From: Shewanella subflava
GTDB lineage: Bacteria > Pseudomonadota > Gammaproteobacteria > Enterobacterales > Shewanellaceae
Length of the DNA stretch: 64,000 nucleotides
NCBI RefSeq assembly: GCF_025971955.1
Contig: NZ_JAPDMX010000003.1
Location: 124,001-188,000 of the forward strand
Direction: 5' to 3'
Numbering within the stretch: position 1 is the stretch's first letter; the number at the start of each line of letters is the position of its first letter. This document shows, in pieces, positions 9,429-18,365 of the stretch. The notes beneath the pieces are model-generated. The model made no database searches. It was not told the origin of the DNA and was given only the letters and a program-made list of their open reading frames with translations. Both the position numbers and the translations under genes were made by a program.

Positions 9429-10838
9429 ATGTCGCAACAATCAACCGTATTTAAGGCTAGAAATAGACAGAAAGATGCCGAAGTCAATGCATTAAAGTTA
9501 CCCCCTCATTCGATAGAGGCTGAACAGTCTGTATTGGGTGGGCTTATGCTCGATGCGGAAGCCTGGGATCGCGTTGCTGAAGCGGTTGTCGCAGAAGACT
9601 TTTATTCACGTTCCCATCGAATGATTTTTCAGGCAATGCAACGGTTAATGGAGCGAGGCCAGCCTATCGATTTGATCACGGTTTCTGAACAGTTAGAAAT
9701 TGAAGATCAACTTGATGATGCGGGTGGCTTTTCTTATCTTGGTGAAATAGCTAAAAATACCCCCAGTGCGGGTAACATTTTATCGTACGCTCAAATTGTC
9801 CGTGAACGCGCTGTGGTAAGAGACATGATTGGCGTTGCCCATGAAATTGCTGATGCGGGTTATAATCCAGAAGGACGAGACTCAAGCCAACTACTCGATT
9901 TAGCGGAAACCAAAGTCTTTAAAATTGCTGAATCTCGAGCCAATTCAAATGAAGGTCCTGAAGGGATTAAATCGATTCTTGAAAAAACCGTTGATAGAAT
10001 TGAACAGCTATACAATAACCCGCATAACGGGGTAACAGGGGTTTCTAGTGGTTTTGCAGATCTGGATAAAATGACCTCAGGGTTTCAATCTGGTGACTTA
10101 GTCATTGTGGCCGCGCGTCCGTCTATGGGTAAAACAACCTTTGCGATGAACCTGTGTGAGCAGGCGGCAATGAATGAAGATAAGCCAGTATTAATTTTCA
10201 GTTTAGAGATGCCCTCAGAACAAATTATGATGCGTATGCTGGCCTCGTTGGGCCGCGTGGATCAAACCAAAATTCGTACTGGTCAATTGGATGATGAAGA
10301 TTGGGCGCGTGTGTCTTCGACCATGGGGATTATGCTTGAGCAAGGCAAAATGTATATCGATGATAGCTCTGGTTTGACCCCTACTGAAGTACGTAGTCGA
10401 GCCCGACGTATTGCGCGTGAATATGGCGGTTTATCGATGATTATGATCGATTACTTGCAGCTAATGCAGGTGCCAGCGCTAAAAGACAACCGTACTTTAG
10501 AAATTTCTGAAATTTCCCGTTCATTAAAAGCCCTTGCTAAAGAGTTAGAAATCCCCGTAGTGGCATTATCTCAGCTTAACCGTTCGTTGGAACAACGCGC
10601 AGATAAACGTCCAATTAACTCCGACTTGCGTGAATCAGGGGCGATTGAGCAGGATGCCGACCTCATCATGTTTATTTATCGTGATGAGGTTTATCATGAT
10701 GACTCAGAAGACAAAGGGACGGCTGAAATCATTATTGGTAAACAGCGTAACGGCCCCATTGGACGAGTTAAATTAGCGTTTCAGGGACACTTCTCACGAT
10801 TCGACAACTATGCTGGACCGCAATTCGAAGAAGACTAA
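9429..10838 (+). CDS. dnaB: Replicative DNA helicase DnaB
   Basis: This is the hexameric 5'-3' helicase of the host replication fork. The 469-residue protein has an N-terminal primase-interacting domain (about residues 20-125), a linker and a RecA-like motor. The Walker A is ARPSMGKTTFAMN near residue 235, the Walker B is MIMIDYLQLM near residue 340, and the SDLRESGAIEQDAD motif follows. No intein interrupts it. I use the ATG at 9429, which has GGAG 6 bases upstream, rather than an in-frame GTG two codons earlier. It is followed by alr, the usual dnaB-alr order in gammaproteobacteria. Confidence 0.97.
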   Translation: MSQQSTVFKARNRQKDAEVNALKLPPHSIEAEQSVLGGLMLDAEAWDRVAEAVVAEDFYSRSHRMIFQAMQRLMERGQPIDLITVSEQLEIEDQLDDAGGFSYLGEIAKNTPSAGNILSYAQIVRERAVVRDMIGVAHEIADAGYNPEGRDSSQLLDLAETKVFKIAESRANSNEGPEGIKSILEKTVDRIEQLYNNPHNGVTGVSSGFADLDKMTSGFQSGDLVIVAARPSMGKTTFAMNLCEQAAMNEDKPVLIFSLEMPSEQIMMRMLASLGRVDQTKIRTGQLDDEDWARVSSTMGIMLEQGKMYIDDSSGLTPTEVRSRARRIAREYGGLSMIMIDYLQLMQVPALKDNRTLEISEISRSLKALAKELEIPVVALSQLNRSLEQRADKRPINSDLRESGAIEQDADLIMFIYRDEVYHDDSEDKGTAEIIIGKQRNGPIGRVKLAFQGHFSRFDNYAGPQFEED

Positions 10839-10923
10839 TCCAGTTTGTATTGAATTTATTCCATAGACAGAATTAACAATGGCTCAGCTTTGCGGCCATT
10901 CTTTGCTTTATAAGGCCATATTT

Positions 10924-12015
10924 TTGAAACCTTTTCCTCGCGCAGAAATCAGTCGTCACGCTTTACAGCACAATCTTGCCAGATTGCGTGAAATCGCACC
11001 CCATAGCCAAATTATGGCGGTAGTCAAAGCTAACGGCTATGGCCATGGTTTGTTAAATGTTGCCCAGTGTGTCGGTAATTATTTAGGTGGCGCCGATGGT
11101 TTTGGTTTAGCAAGATTTGAGGAAGCATTAGAGCTGCGTCATGGCGGCGTCAAAGGCCGTTTATTATTACTCGAAGGTTTTTTCCGCGCCTCTGATTTAC
11201 CGTTAATCGTTGAGCATGATATTGAAACAACTGTTCATCATGAATCACAAATTGACATGTTAGAAAACATCAGTTTATCCAAGCCGGTTAAAGTTTGGTT
11301 GAAAATTGATACCGGCATGCATCGTTTAGGGTTCAGTTTGGCACAGTTTACTTCAATTTATCAAAGGTTAATGTCATGCAACTCTGTGGCAAAACCGATA
11401 AATTTAATGACTCATTTTGCCTGTGCTGATGAGCCACAAAACCCATTAACTCAAAAGCAAATACAAGCGTTTGAAGAGCTTGTCAAAGGGTTGGATGGCG
11501 AACGAACATTGGCAAATTCTGCCGCCACCTTATTTTGGCCACACAGTCAGGCTGATTGGATACGACCTGGCATTGCACTTTATGGCGTCTCTCCCGTTGT
11601 GGGCGACAAAGGGTTTAATCATCAACTGATCCCAGCAATGGAGTTGGTGTCTAACCTTATTGCGGTTCGTGAGCATAAGGCTGGTGATACAGTAGGCTAT
11701 GGTGCTTATTGGCAAGCCAAAGAAGATACCTTGCTAGGGGTAGTAGCCATTGGTTACGGTGATGGTTATCCACGTAATGCGCCAGAAGGCACACCTGTAC
11801 TGATTAACGGACGACGTGTGCCAATAGTGGGGCGTGTTTCAATGGATATGCTGACAGTAGATTTAGGTAAAAATGCGACCGATAATGTCGGTGACAGTGT
11901 GCAACTTTGGGGTAAATCACTTGCAGTTGAAGAGGTTGCTGAACATATTGGCACCATAGCATATGAGTTAGTGACTAAGTTAACCCCAAGAGTCGTTGTT
12001 GAGCTTTTACCGTAA
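10924..12015 (+). CDS. alr: Alanine racemase
   Basis: This PLP enzyme makes D-alanine for peptidoglycan. The PLP lysine lies in [12 protein letters not shown] near residue 34 and the catalytic tyrosine in VGYGAYW near residue 255. The fold-type III barrel and the C-terminal beta domain are complete. The start is uncertain. An ATG at 10879 would add 15 residues with no homologous look and no ribosome site. The TTG at 10924 gives the family's usual N-terminus (MKPFPRAEI) with AAGG upstream, and I prefer it. It follows dnaB, and an Omp85-like gene starts 20 bp after its stop, probably in the same transcript. Confidence 0.95.
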   Translation: MKPFPRAEISRHALQHNLARLREIAPHSQIMAVVKANGYGHGLLNVAQCVGNYLGGADGFGLARFEEALELRHGGVKGRLLLLEGFFRASDLPLIVEHDIETTVHHESQIDMLENISLSKPVKVWLKIDTGMHRLGFSLAQFTSIYQRLMSCNSVAKPINLMTHFACADEPQNPLTQKQIQAFEELVKGLDGERTLANSAATLFWPHSQADWIRPGIALYGVSPVVGDKGFNHQLIPAMELVSNLIAVREHKAGDTVGYGAYWQAKEDTLLGVVAIGYGDGYPRNAPEGTPVLINGRRVPIVGRVSMDMLTVDLGKNATDNVGDSVQLWGKSLAVEEVAEHIGTIAYELVTKLTPRVVVELLP

Positions 12016-12034
12016 AGTGTGTTGAGCAAAGATA

Positions 12035-13309
12035 ATGAAACCTTGGTGTATTAGTATCGCCCTGTTTGGCCTGTCAGTTATTGATGCTAATGCCAATACC
12101 GTGGTTGAGCCGCTTATTGCAGCACAATCGTCAAGCTCTACGCAAACTGCTGTCGGTAACGACCCCCTCTTAAACCAAGACCCTGATGCAGAATTTATCG
12201 CGCTGCCGTTTATTTTTTCTACTGAAACGCTCAGTACCGCCATGGGCGCCGCGGCAGTAATCAAACATGCAGGGCAACCTCAAGCCGCGGCATTAGGCAT
12301 AGGCTTATACAGCAGTAATGACAGTTGGATAGGTTTTTTAGGGCTATATAATTATCAAATTCCCACCATTGAGCAGTGGCTTTTTTCATTTGAAACCTAC
12401 CAAGGCCATTATGAGCAGGGTATTTATTTCTTAGATGCCAATGAAACGCCCAGTTCTCAGCCGGAAAAAACCATTTCTGAAGGGGATAAAGGCTTTAGCC
12501 GTTTACATTTTAAATATATTTTACCCTTTGCAACCGGTGCCAATGGTGCAAAGCAAGCCCTGTTAGACCGACGAGATGATATTAGCTGGAATCCGTTAGT
12601 ATCTGGTGTCAGCAGCATTAAAATTACCCCATACACTCAACACAGAAAATTAGCGGTAAATGATCAGCTTGCCGATAAAGCGCGTGGAGTAGAGCTTAAA
12701 TTTGAATGGGATAACCGTGATGCACAAAATGACAGTAAAGAAGGGGGGAAAACCAGCGTTAAAATTAAACACGGCTTAGCCATCGATGATGACCCTCATT
12801 GGACATTATGGGAGTTTGAGCAAAGTCTATTTTACAATCTTGGCGGCAATAGCTGGTTTGATGAGCAAGTCGTTGCAGCAAATGTGTTTGTTGCTGATAC
12901 GCCTACTTGGAACGATTATGAAAATGCCACCCAAGATTATCGCCGTCCTCCCAGTTTTGCTGGCGTGTATTTAGGCGGGTATGATCGTTCAAGGGGGTAT
13001 TCGTCTAAATCATTTACGGGTAGAAGCGCCGTAAACTATACGTTGGAATATCGTATAAAACCCCAATGGCAACCACTACAAAATTGGCCAATTTTTAATT
13101 TGTACCATATTCCATGGTGGCAGTGGGTAATGTTTGCAGAGGTCGGTAAGGTGGCGAATGAATTTGACGCCCAGGCATTACATACAGATATGCATCATAC
13201 CTTTGGTGTGGGTGTGCGATTTGAGGTTGAAAACATTGTAGTTAGAACAGAGTTAGCTTTTGGCTCAGAAGACAGTGAGTTTTGGGTGATGGTGAATCAG
13301 CCATTTTAA
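12035..13309 (+). CDS. Outer membrane protein, Omp85/surface-antigen (BamA-TamA) type barrel
   Basis: The 424-residue protein has a signal peptide (about 1-20) and a C-terminal half rich in alternating beta strands, ending in Phe as outer membrane proteins do. The GGYDRSRGYSSKSFTGR segment near residue 315, followed by an EYRI strand, is the RGY loop motif of the Omp85 barrel that plugs the pore. POTRA repeats are not visible, so this is a barrel-only member. Its function is unknown; patatin-linked and metallophosphatase-linked barrels of this type exist. It starts 20 bp after alr. Confidence 0.8.
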   Translation: MKPWCISIALFGLSVIDANANTVVEPLIAAQSSSSTQTAVGNDPLLNQDPDAEFIALPFIFSTETLSTAMGAAAVIKHAGQPQAAALGIGLYSSNDSWIGFLGLYNYQIPTIEQWLFSFETYQGHYEQGIYFLDANETPSSQPEKTISEGDKGFSRLHFKYILPFATGANGAKQALLDRRDDISWNPLVSGVSSIKITPYTQHRKLAVNDQLADKARGVELKFEWDNRDAQNDSKEGGKTSVKIKHGLAIDDDPHWTLWEFEQSLFYNLGGNSWFDEQVVAANVFVADTPTWNDYENATQDYRRPPSFAGVYLGGYDRSRGYSSKSFTGRSAVNYTLEYRIKPQWQPLQNWPIFNLYHIPWWQWVMFAEVGKVANEFDAQALHTDMHHTFGVGVRFEVENIVVRTELAFGSEDSEFWVMVNQPF

Positions 13310-13335
13310 CCATGGCTGATCCACGTCAATGAACG

Positions 13336-13803
13336 TCAAATGTCTTCAAAACAGATTTCGATAAAAGCCATGCCATGTTCGTGACTAAAGGGCATTAGAA
13401 TTTTTTTGCCTTTGGATTTGTGCGAAATTGTATGGTTTTTACCAGACACCACAACAGGTGTGGCCATGTTAAAATCATAACCCTTGTCACTGAGCAAGTT
13501 TTTAGCGCCACCCGTAACCATATTGGTAATTTCACCAACCAAATCGCTAATTTCTTCATTAATTGAAGCGGGTTTTTCTCCTAACATTTTGTTCATTATC
13601 TCGAGGATGAGTGGCTCATCAAAGGTAATAGATAACGACCCTTTTGTTTTAGGTCCAACCATACCAATTAACCCAGAAACATCCCCCTTTGCTATATCGT
13701 GACTTTTCAGCTGTGGTTTACCCGGTTTTAAATCCATCGTGGCCATGGTTGATATCACGTTAACTAAAGACACAAGAAAGGGGTTAATAAATTCAACGTT
13801 CAT
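13336..13803 (-). CDS. CheX-type chemotaxis phosphatase domain protein
   Basis: The 155-residue cytoplasmic protein has the CheC/CheX/FliY phosphatase signature: a Glu and an Asn three residues apart on one helix, in LVGEITNMVTGGAKN near residue 70. CheX proteins dephosphorylate CheY-P. I use the ATG at 13803, which has AGGAAG upstream; a longer frame adds ten residues. It points towards the Omp85-like gene and away from dusA, so its promoter lies in the 13804-14044 region. No chemotaxis cluster is adjacent. Confidence 0.82.
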   Translation of the reverse strand: MNVEFINPFLVSLVNVISTMATMDLKPGKPQLKSHDIAKGDVSGLIGMVGPKTKGSLSITFDEPLILEIMNKMLGEKPASINEEISDLVGEITNMVTGGAKNLLSDKGYDFNMATPVVVSGKNHTISHKSKGKKILMPFSHEHGMAFIEICFEDI

Positions 13804-14044
13804 AAAAGACGACTTCCTAATGAGAAAATGCAATGATGAAATAAAGGAGGTAAAAACACATTTACAGTATCACTAAGTTATAGTCTAGAACACCTTATGG
13901 GATTTGGGTATCTGAACCTAAGGCTTACATGATATAATTTACCTCGGCATCAAATGCTCATTTATATATGTCTGTTTAATGGCGGTGACTTATATCATCT
14001 GCGGTTAAATCGGATTTTCGCATCAGCAATAATGTTTGGTTTTT
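13804..14044. promoter_or_regulatory. Original dusA promoter region, now driving into the prophage left end
   Basis: This host DNA lies between the cheX-like gene and the native dusA start. A TATAAT box on the plus strand at 13933-13938 is the best -10 candidate. After integration, transcripts from here enter the phage left end through the dusA stub instead of reading dusA. Confidence 0.45.
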
Positions 14045-14131
14045 ATGACTTCTACTGCAAAACTTGATCGCACCTTTTCAATCGCACCAATGCTTGATTG
14101 GGGTGATTTTTGTTTAAGTATCTGTTTTTAA
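14045..14131 (+). pseudogene. dusA': 5' stub of dusA left at attL
   Basis: Translation from the ATG at 14045 gives Met-Thr-Ser-Thr-Ala-Lys-Leu, then the conserved DusA start ([12 protein letters not shown]). It leaves the dusA reading at the attL boundary and stops after 28 codons in phage DNA. This is the native N-terminus displaced by integration. The functional dusA copy lies at 56311-57333 with a phage-supplied start. Confidence 0.88.
14066..14101 (+). repeat. attL core: 36-bp direct repeat with attR
   Basis: The 36 bases beginning GATCGCACCTTTTCAATCGC match 56365-56400 except for one base (A at 14086, G at 56385). Both copies encode the same DusA residues, so the mismatch is synonymous. 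This marks the left crossover region of the prophage. Confidence 0.93.
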
Positions 14132-14149
14132 TACCTTTGAATTTGATGA

Positions 14150-14197
14150 GGTTCCCCATTTGTTCCCCACTTTTATTTTGATGGATTTTGGTTCCCC
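14150..14197 (+). promoter_or_regulatory. Putative integrase arm-type sites, left end
   Basis: Three similar octamers lie just inside attL: GGTTCCCC at 14150-14157, TGTTCCCC at 14161-14168 and GGTTCCCC at 14190-14197. The same octamer occurs three times just inside attR. Matching repeats at both ends, 50-150 bp from the cores, are what tyrosine-integrase arm-binding sites look like. The assignment is inferred. Confidence 0.65.
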
Positions 14198-14236
14198 GTT
14201 AATGTAATTTAGATGAATTGGATAATGGGGTGTTCT

Positions 14237-14713
14237 ATGGATGGAAAATCATTTTTAATTCTTCTTTTATTCGTTTCTTGTTCGTCTACTGCAGAGGTTT
14301 ATAACTGTGCTGATGGTAAGTATCAGGCTGAACCTTGTGATGGTGAAAGTGTACCTATAGATCTTAGCAATGTTGGTAGCGTTATATCCTCGCCAACTAA
14401 TCCAAATAATATCCTTTCTTCGAGTTCTTCTAGTTCTGATAAAAAATCAGAAGTCAGTTCATATATTCATAAACAACAAATTAAACGAGAAATTTCTGCT
14501 CTTGAGCAAGACAGGAGGCGAGTATTTAAAGAACGGGATGCAAAGATTAAGGAGCTTCGTGAACGTGGCCGTTATGCTAGTAATAATCTCGCCGGCGCAA
14601 CCTGGCAGCAAAGTTTGGCTCAAGAAATGACTGCTGTGATGCAACAGGCTGACACGGTAGTGGGGACTCTTGACCGTCAAATTAGTTTGCTACGTTCAGA
14701 GTTGTCTCAGTAA
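14237..14713 (+). CDS. Exported small protein with DUF4124-like N-terminus
   Basis: I do not recognise a specific function. The chosen ATG at 14237 has GGGG about 9 bases upstream and gives a hydrophobic signal segment (residues 3-16); an in-frame ATG at 14213 is also possible. A cysteine in LFVSCSS could be a lipobox, or cleavage could follow STA. The mature start (VYNCADGKYQAEPCDG) resembles the DUF4124 pattern of envelope proteins. A Ser-rich linker and a charged helical region (residues 75-120) follow. The stop overlaps the next gene's ATG (TAATG), so the two are translationally coupled. Confidence 0.6.
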   Translation: MDGKSFLILLLFVSCSSTAEVYNCADGKYQAEPCDGESVPIDLSNVGSVISSPTNPNNILSSSSSSSDKKSEVSSYIHKQQIKREISALEQDRRRVFKERDAKIKELRERGRYASNNLAGATWQQSLAQEMTAVMQQADTVVGTLDRQISLLRSELSQ

Positions 14714-14925
14714 TGGTCTTTCGTCCTGTTAGGGTCGCTGTTGGTGTCACGGTGTTGTTTTCTTTAGTTGCTCTTTTTAATATTTTTGTTCTTGAACCAA
14801 ATATGAGCTGTGAATACGATTTGACAGATCTTGATTTTGAACAGTTTGCTGAAGGCGCTACCCACCCTGTTAATATTGATACTTGGTTTGATAAAGAAAA
14901 AAACCAGTGGTGTATGTACGAGTAA
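14713..14925 (+). CDS. Small single-pass membrane protein
   Basis: The 70-residue product has one membrane helix (about residues 5-27) followed by an acidic tail (DLTDLDFEQFAEG) and two cysteines. Its start overlaps the stop of the preceding gene, and the next gene begins 7 bp after its stop, so the three form one operon. No family is recognised. Confidence 0.55.
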   Translation: MVFRPVRVAVGVTVLFSLVALFNIFVLEPNMSCEYDLTDLDFEQFAEGATHPVNIDTWFDKEKNQWCMYE

Positions 14926-14932
14926 AATATAG

Positions 14933-15340
14933 ATGAAATTAATTTTACAGATTGCCGCAGGCGTTTTATTAGCACTGGCCATTTTAGTATTAGGCGCAGC
15001 GGTTGTTGAACGATATGAAGTATATAAACTTGAGCAAAAAATGGCCGCAATTAAAGAAGAACGTTTGGCTAAAGAAGCTCTGAAAATACGTCAAGCTGAG
15101 TTATCACTTCAGCAAAAAATTGAAGCGCGTAAAGTGAAAATACTTGAGGCGCAAGAAAATCGACGGAAATTAGCAATTCAGCAGCAAAAAAATAAAGCAA
15201 AACATGATGCCTGGATAGAGTTCTTCGAACCCCGCGAGGATTGCCATCAATATCAAAATGATGAACACATGGTTGATTGTGTTGAATACCGCAATAAAAA
15301 GAAAAGTGAGTTTGAAAGTCGATACCGTGCAGGTTTGTAA
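14933..15340 (+). CDS. Membrane-anchored coiled-coil protein
   Basis: The 135-residue product has an N-terminal membrane helix (residues 3-26) and a long, highly charged Lys/Glu/Gln-rich helix (residues 32-88) that should form a coiled coil. A short tail with a Cys-His pattern (EDCHQYQNDEHMVDC) follows. This architecture resembles phage spanin-like or envelope-spanning proteins but also many unrelated ones. It is the third gene of the small left-end operon. The function is unknown. Confidence 0.55.
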   Translation: MKLILQIAAGVLLALAILVLGAAVVERYEVYKLEQKMAAIKEERLAKEALKIRQAELSLQQKIEARKVKILEAQENRRKLAIQQQKNKAKHDAWIEFFEPREDCHQYQNDEHMVDCVEYRNKKKSEFESRYRAGL

Positions 15341-15552
15341 AACGTTGTCAATGAGAGCAGAAAGCTCAGGAAATAAAATTAGCCAATTTGTCGTAAATTT
15401 CGAAACCTAAGTATACGTTTTTATACTAAAAACTGGTTTGTTCAATTGCCAGTACCTGTTGGTTAAATGTGTATTAATCTTATCAGAATTTGGCCTAAAT
15501 GAGCTAATCATCACACTATTGCTAATCCATAAAGAGTTTTCGGAGATGTGAA
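15341..15552. other. Intergenic region upstream of the HNH-like operon
   Basis: This 212-bp AT-rich gap holds a small AGTATA/TATACT hairpin (15410-15427) and presumably the promoter of the following two-gene operon. No open frame is evident. Confidence 0.4.
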
Positions 15553-17124
15553 ATGAACCAGTTAACACAAACATTAGAAAAACAACGTTTACAGGAGCTT
15601 TTTGATAATTGTCAGCAACAAGTCTTGTCCCAAATTATGGGGCCATTCGGTTTATCAACAGCAATGTTTGAAGATAAGAATGGTGGCAATGTGGCGACGG
15701 TTCACAATGCTAATCAATCAATATTCCCTGATGCAATGCATGAGAAAAATTTTGCAATTGCTAATATAAATTATAACCAAGAAATCAGACAAAAACATTG
15801 GGATGATACGAGTGCTAGATGGAGTCGTCATAAAGCAAACAACCAAAAAATCGATGCTGGTCAAGAAGTATTGAGTGATGCAACTAAGCGTCCAATGGTA
15901 AAGGGTGATATTCACGGTGATCATGTTGTTTCTTTGAAGGAGAATCATGATAACAAATCGTTTCATCTTCGATTCAGTGAAGAAGAACGGAAAGCAATAG
16001 TAAATAATGAAAAAAACATGGCATATATCGAAGGAAAGTTGAATATGTCAAAAGGGAAAAAAAGCTGGGATGAATGTCTCAGTGATCCTGAGTTCGTAAA
16101 AGCTAATAATTTATCTCGAGACGAGATTGAGAATATAAAGAAAATTGACAAAGAAGCACGAGACTATCTTAAGGGGGCTGAAAATAAAAGACTAGCAAGT
16201 GAACTGCTGTCAACAGGCACCAAAGAAGCCGCTATGATGGGCGTTCGCCAAGCTTTGGGTATGTTGCTGACTGAGCTAGTTAATCAACTTTTCAACGAGA
16301 TTAAAGATCTATATAGAGAAGGTGTTGACTCAGGTAAGGCACTTTTACAGCAGTTAAAATTTCGCAGTAAAAAAATCATAGATGCTCTGCTGAAAAAACT
16401 GCCTGATGTATTAAACCAAGTTTTTGAAGGTGGTTTAAGTGGGTTTGCTAGTAATCTCATCACTTTTTTAATTAACACCTTTATTAGCACAGCAAAAAAT
16501 GTAGTGAAAATAATACGTGAAGGACTGCTTTCTCTTTTTAAAGCAGTAAAGATGATCCTTTTCCCGAAAAGCAATGTCAATAAACAGGAAAATTTAAAAG
16601 CAGCTTTAAAATTAATTACAACCGCAGTTTTTACGTCTATTGGCATTTTTTTTGAGGAGTCCTTTAAAGCTTTCTTTGTTGCAATCCCTGTGGTTGGTGT
16701 TTTCGCTGATACTCTTGCTCCAGTTTTTATGGGTATTCTGGTGGGGATATCATCTGCTCTGATCGCATATGCTATCGACCGGCTTTTTGATAAGTACGGT
16801 GGTCCCTCCTTCGATGAAAAAATGCTGGATGAGATAATTGACAATTCAAACCTTCAAAATAAATTTGCAGATGATCTTTTTGAACAGTTAGATTTTTCAA
16901 TGATGGCAATAGAGAACTATCAATACTCTATTCGTATCAATCAAGATATTGCGGAACAATTTGCAGGAGCATTGGCAAGCAATGATTACACAATTTATTT
17001 GTTGGAGCATGATGTTATTTCTACCAAACAGCAGATTAAAAAAACAATCGATGCAATTAAGTGCGAGGAAGACTTTATCGCGAATTTAGATAGCTTTTTA
17101 ATAACACAGGAGAAAGGTAATTAA
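15553..17124 (+). CDS. Membrane protein with N-terminal HNH-like nuclease motif (candidate defence or effector protein)
   Basis: The 523-residue protein has no family I recognise. Residues 115-170 hold an HNH-like pattern: Asp119-x-His121-x-Asp123-His124 on a predicted strand, then Asn155 and an LNMSKGKK element (Asn164, Lys167) about 40 residues on. This matches the spacing of the DH...N...SKG core of HNH nucleases. A long helical middle (205-340) follows, then strongly hydrophobic segments at about 300-322 and 352-408 that should enter the membrane, and a helical C-terminus. GGAG precedes the ATG. A coiled-coil membrane protein gene starts 1 bp after its stop. The nuclease call comes from the motif only. 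Confidence 0.6.
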   Translation: MNQLTQTLEKQRLQELFDNCQQQVLSQIMGPFGLSTAMFEDKNGGNVATVHNANQSIFPDAMHEKNFAIANINYNQEIRQKHWDDTSARWSRHKANNQKIDAGQEVLSDATKRPMVKGDIHGDHVVSLKENHDNKSFHLRFSEEERKAIVNNEKNMAYIEGKLNMSKGKKSWDECLSDPEFVKANNLSRDEIENIKKIDKEARDYLKGAENKRLASELLSTGTKEAAMMGVRQALGMLLTELVNQLFNEIKDLYREGVDSGKALLQQLKFRSKKIIDALLKKLPDVLNQVFEGGLSGFASNLITFLINTFISTAKNVVKIIREGLLSLFKAVKMILFPKSNVNKQENLKAALKLITTAVFTSIGIFFEESFKAFFVAIPVVGVFADTLAPVFMGILVGISSALIAYAIDRLFDKYGGPSFDEKMLDEIIDNSNLQNKFADDLFEQLDFSMMAIENYQYSIRINQDIAEQFAGALASNDYTIYLLEHDVISTKQQIKKTIDAIKCEEDFIANLDSFLITQEKGN

Positions 17125-17125
17125 C

Positions 17126-18184
17126 ATGGATGCGAGTAAAAATGAGCTCATAATTGTAGATGCAATCTCCCAAATGGTAATCCCTGCCGATATCTATGAA
17201 AACAGTGAGTTTAAGCAAGTTATTAATGATTTCAAATCTGCACAAGAAAATGTGAAGAAAAATGTAGATTCAATTGAATTAAAACGCGATGAGCTAAAGA
17301 AAGGAAATTACTTCGGGAATTGGTGGCATAATAGAGAGGCCGCGCTAAAGGATGCCCAACTAGATCTAAATAAATCGATAGGGCTATTAACTAAGCTGTC
17401 GTCTGATCTTATTTTGTTTAATACAGCTATTTCAAAAGTTCTAGTGTCTCAGCAAAAAATTTTACACGAACAGCAAAATCTTCTAAAAAAACAAGCTACT
17501 AATTTGGCTTCGCAAAATGAAAGTATAAAAAAACACCAAGTTGATTTATCTGAACAGCAAGAAAGTCTCCTCAAAGTAAATAAAGGTTTGCTTGAAGCAA
17601 AAGGGATAACAAGTGAGCATGCTGAAAAACTCGTTGGTTGCGTAAAGCGGGTTGAGATGGCAGAGCAAAATATGGAACGTTCTAACCACGAATTAGAGCG
17701 TTCTATTGTTGGGCGTATCGTTGATTGCGAAGGGCGAACTGAGTCTTTTGAAGTGAAAGTTAACGAGGTTCTTTGCAACTATCGTCAAGAAGCTGCTGCT
17801 GGGCTTGAGTCGCTTAGTGCAGACCACAATTCCGCTATAGAAGGCTTGAGAAATCAATTATCAAATTTTGAATTAAAAATTAATGCTGAGTCCGAGGTCA
17901 GGAAGCAAGCGGTAAGCTTGGTGACAGACAAATTAGATCGTCGGTTTGGTGAATTGCAGAATGAGCAAGAAGTCCGTGACAAAAAATTACTTTCTGATTT
18001 GGAAGCCGCGAAGGAAAGCTTCGAGTCGCAAATTGTATCGCTAACAGTAGGTCTTGATAAACACAACGCGGTCTCGGCTGAAAAAAATAAGAGGTTACTA
18101 TATTTTTCTGTCACAGCGTTGATTGTTTCCTGTCAAGCTCTCGCAGCATCAGCATATGTTTATTTCGTAGTGTTACACCTCTAA
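17126..18184 (+). CDS. Tail-anchored long coiled-coil protein, partner of the HNH-like protein
   Basis: The 352-residue protein is almost entirely charged helix with heptad-like spacing (about residues 25-320), rich in Gln, Lys, Glu and Ser. A single C-terminal membrane helix ends it (about 326-350). It starts 1 bp after the HNH-like gene, so the two are surely co-expressed and probably interact at the membrane. The KQATNLASQNESIKK region (residues 128-142) lies in the longest heptad run. No catalytic motif is visible. A role as sensor or scaffold for the partner is only an inference. Confidence 0.6.
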   Translation: MDASKNELIIVDAISQMVIPADIYENSEFKQVINDFKSAQENVKKNVDSIELKRDELKKGNYFGNWWHNREAALKDAQLDLNKSIGLLTKLSSDLILFNTAISKVLVSQQKILHEQQNLLKKQATNLASQNESIKKHQVDLSEQQESLLKVNKGLLEAKGITSEHAEKLVGCVKRVEMAEQNMERSNHELERSIVGRIVDCEGRTESFEVKVNEVLCNYRQEAAAGLESLSADHNSAIEGLRNQLSNFELKINAESEVRKQAVSLVTDKLDRRFGELQNEQEVRDKKLLSDLEAAKESFESQIVSLTVGLDKHNAVSAEKNKRLLYFSVTALIVSCQALAASAYVYFVVLHL

Positions 18185-18328
18185 AGGCATGACAAATTGA
18201 AAGTGTGCAACGACATTTGGTGATCAATAATTGGTATTGTCTAGGTTAGCTTCAAGCTCGCAACTGTCAGTGAGATTAAATATAAATCCATCCGTCTAAA
18301 CTTTAAGATCAGGTTTAAGCTAGTAGAT

Positions 18329-18365
18329 GATAAAATTAGGCAGCATAAAGCTGCTTAATTTTATC
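18329..18365. terminator. Bidirectional terminator between converging operons
   Basis: A near-perfect 16-bp inverted repeat (GATAAAATTAGGCAGC and its complement, one mismatch) has A-rich and T-rich flanks on both sides. It separates the rightward cargo operon from the leftward early operon and overlaps the stop codon of the last leftward gene. Confidence 0.88.

Noticed and set aside
14066..14101. tRNA gene as integration target
   Set aside because: The duplicated core encodes DusA residues and no cloverleaf can be drawn; I saw no tRNA in the window.
14045..14131. A separate small gene at the prophage left end
   Set aside because: Its first 19 residues are the DusA N-terminus, so it is the displaced dusA start.
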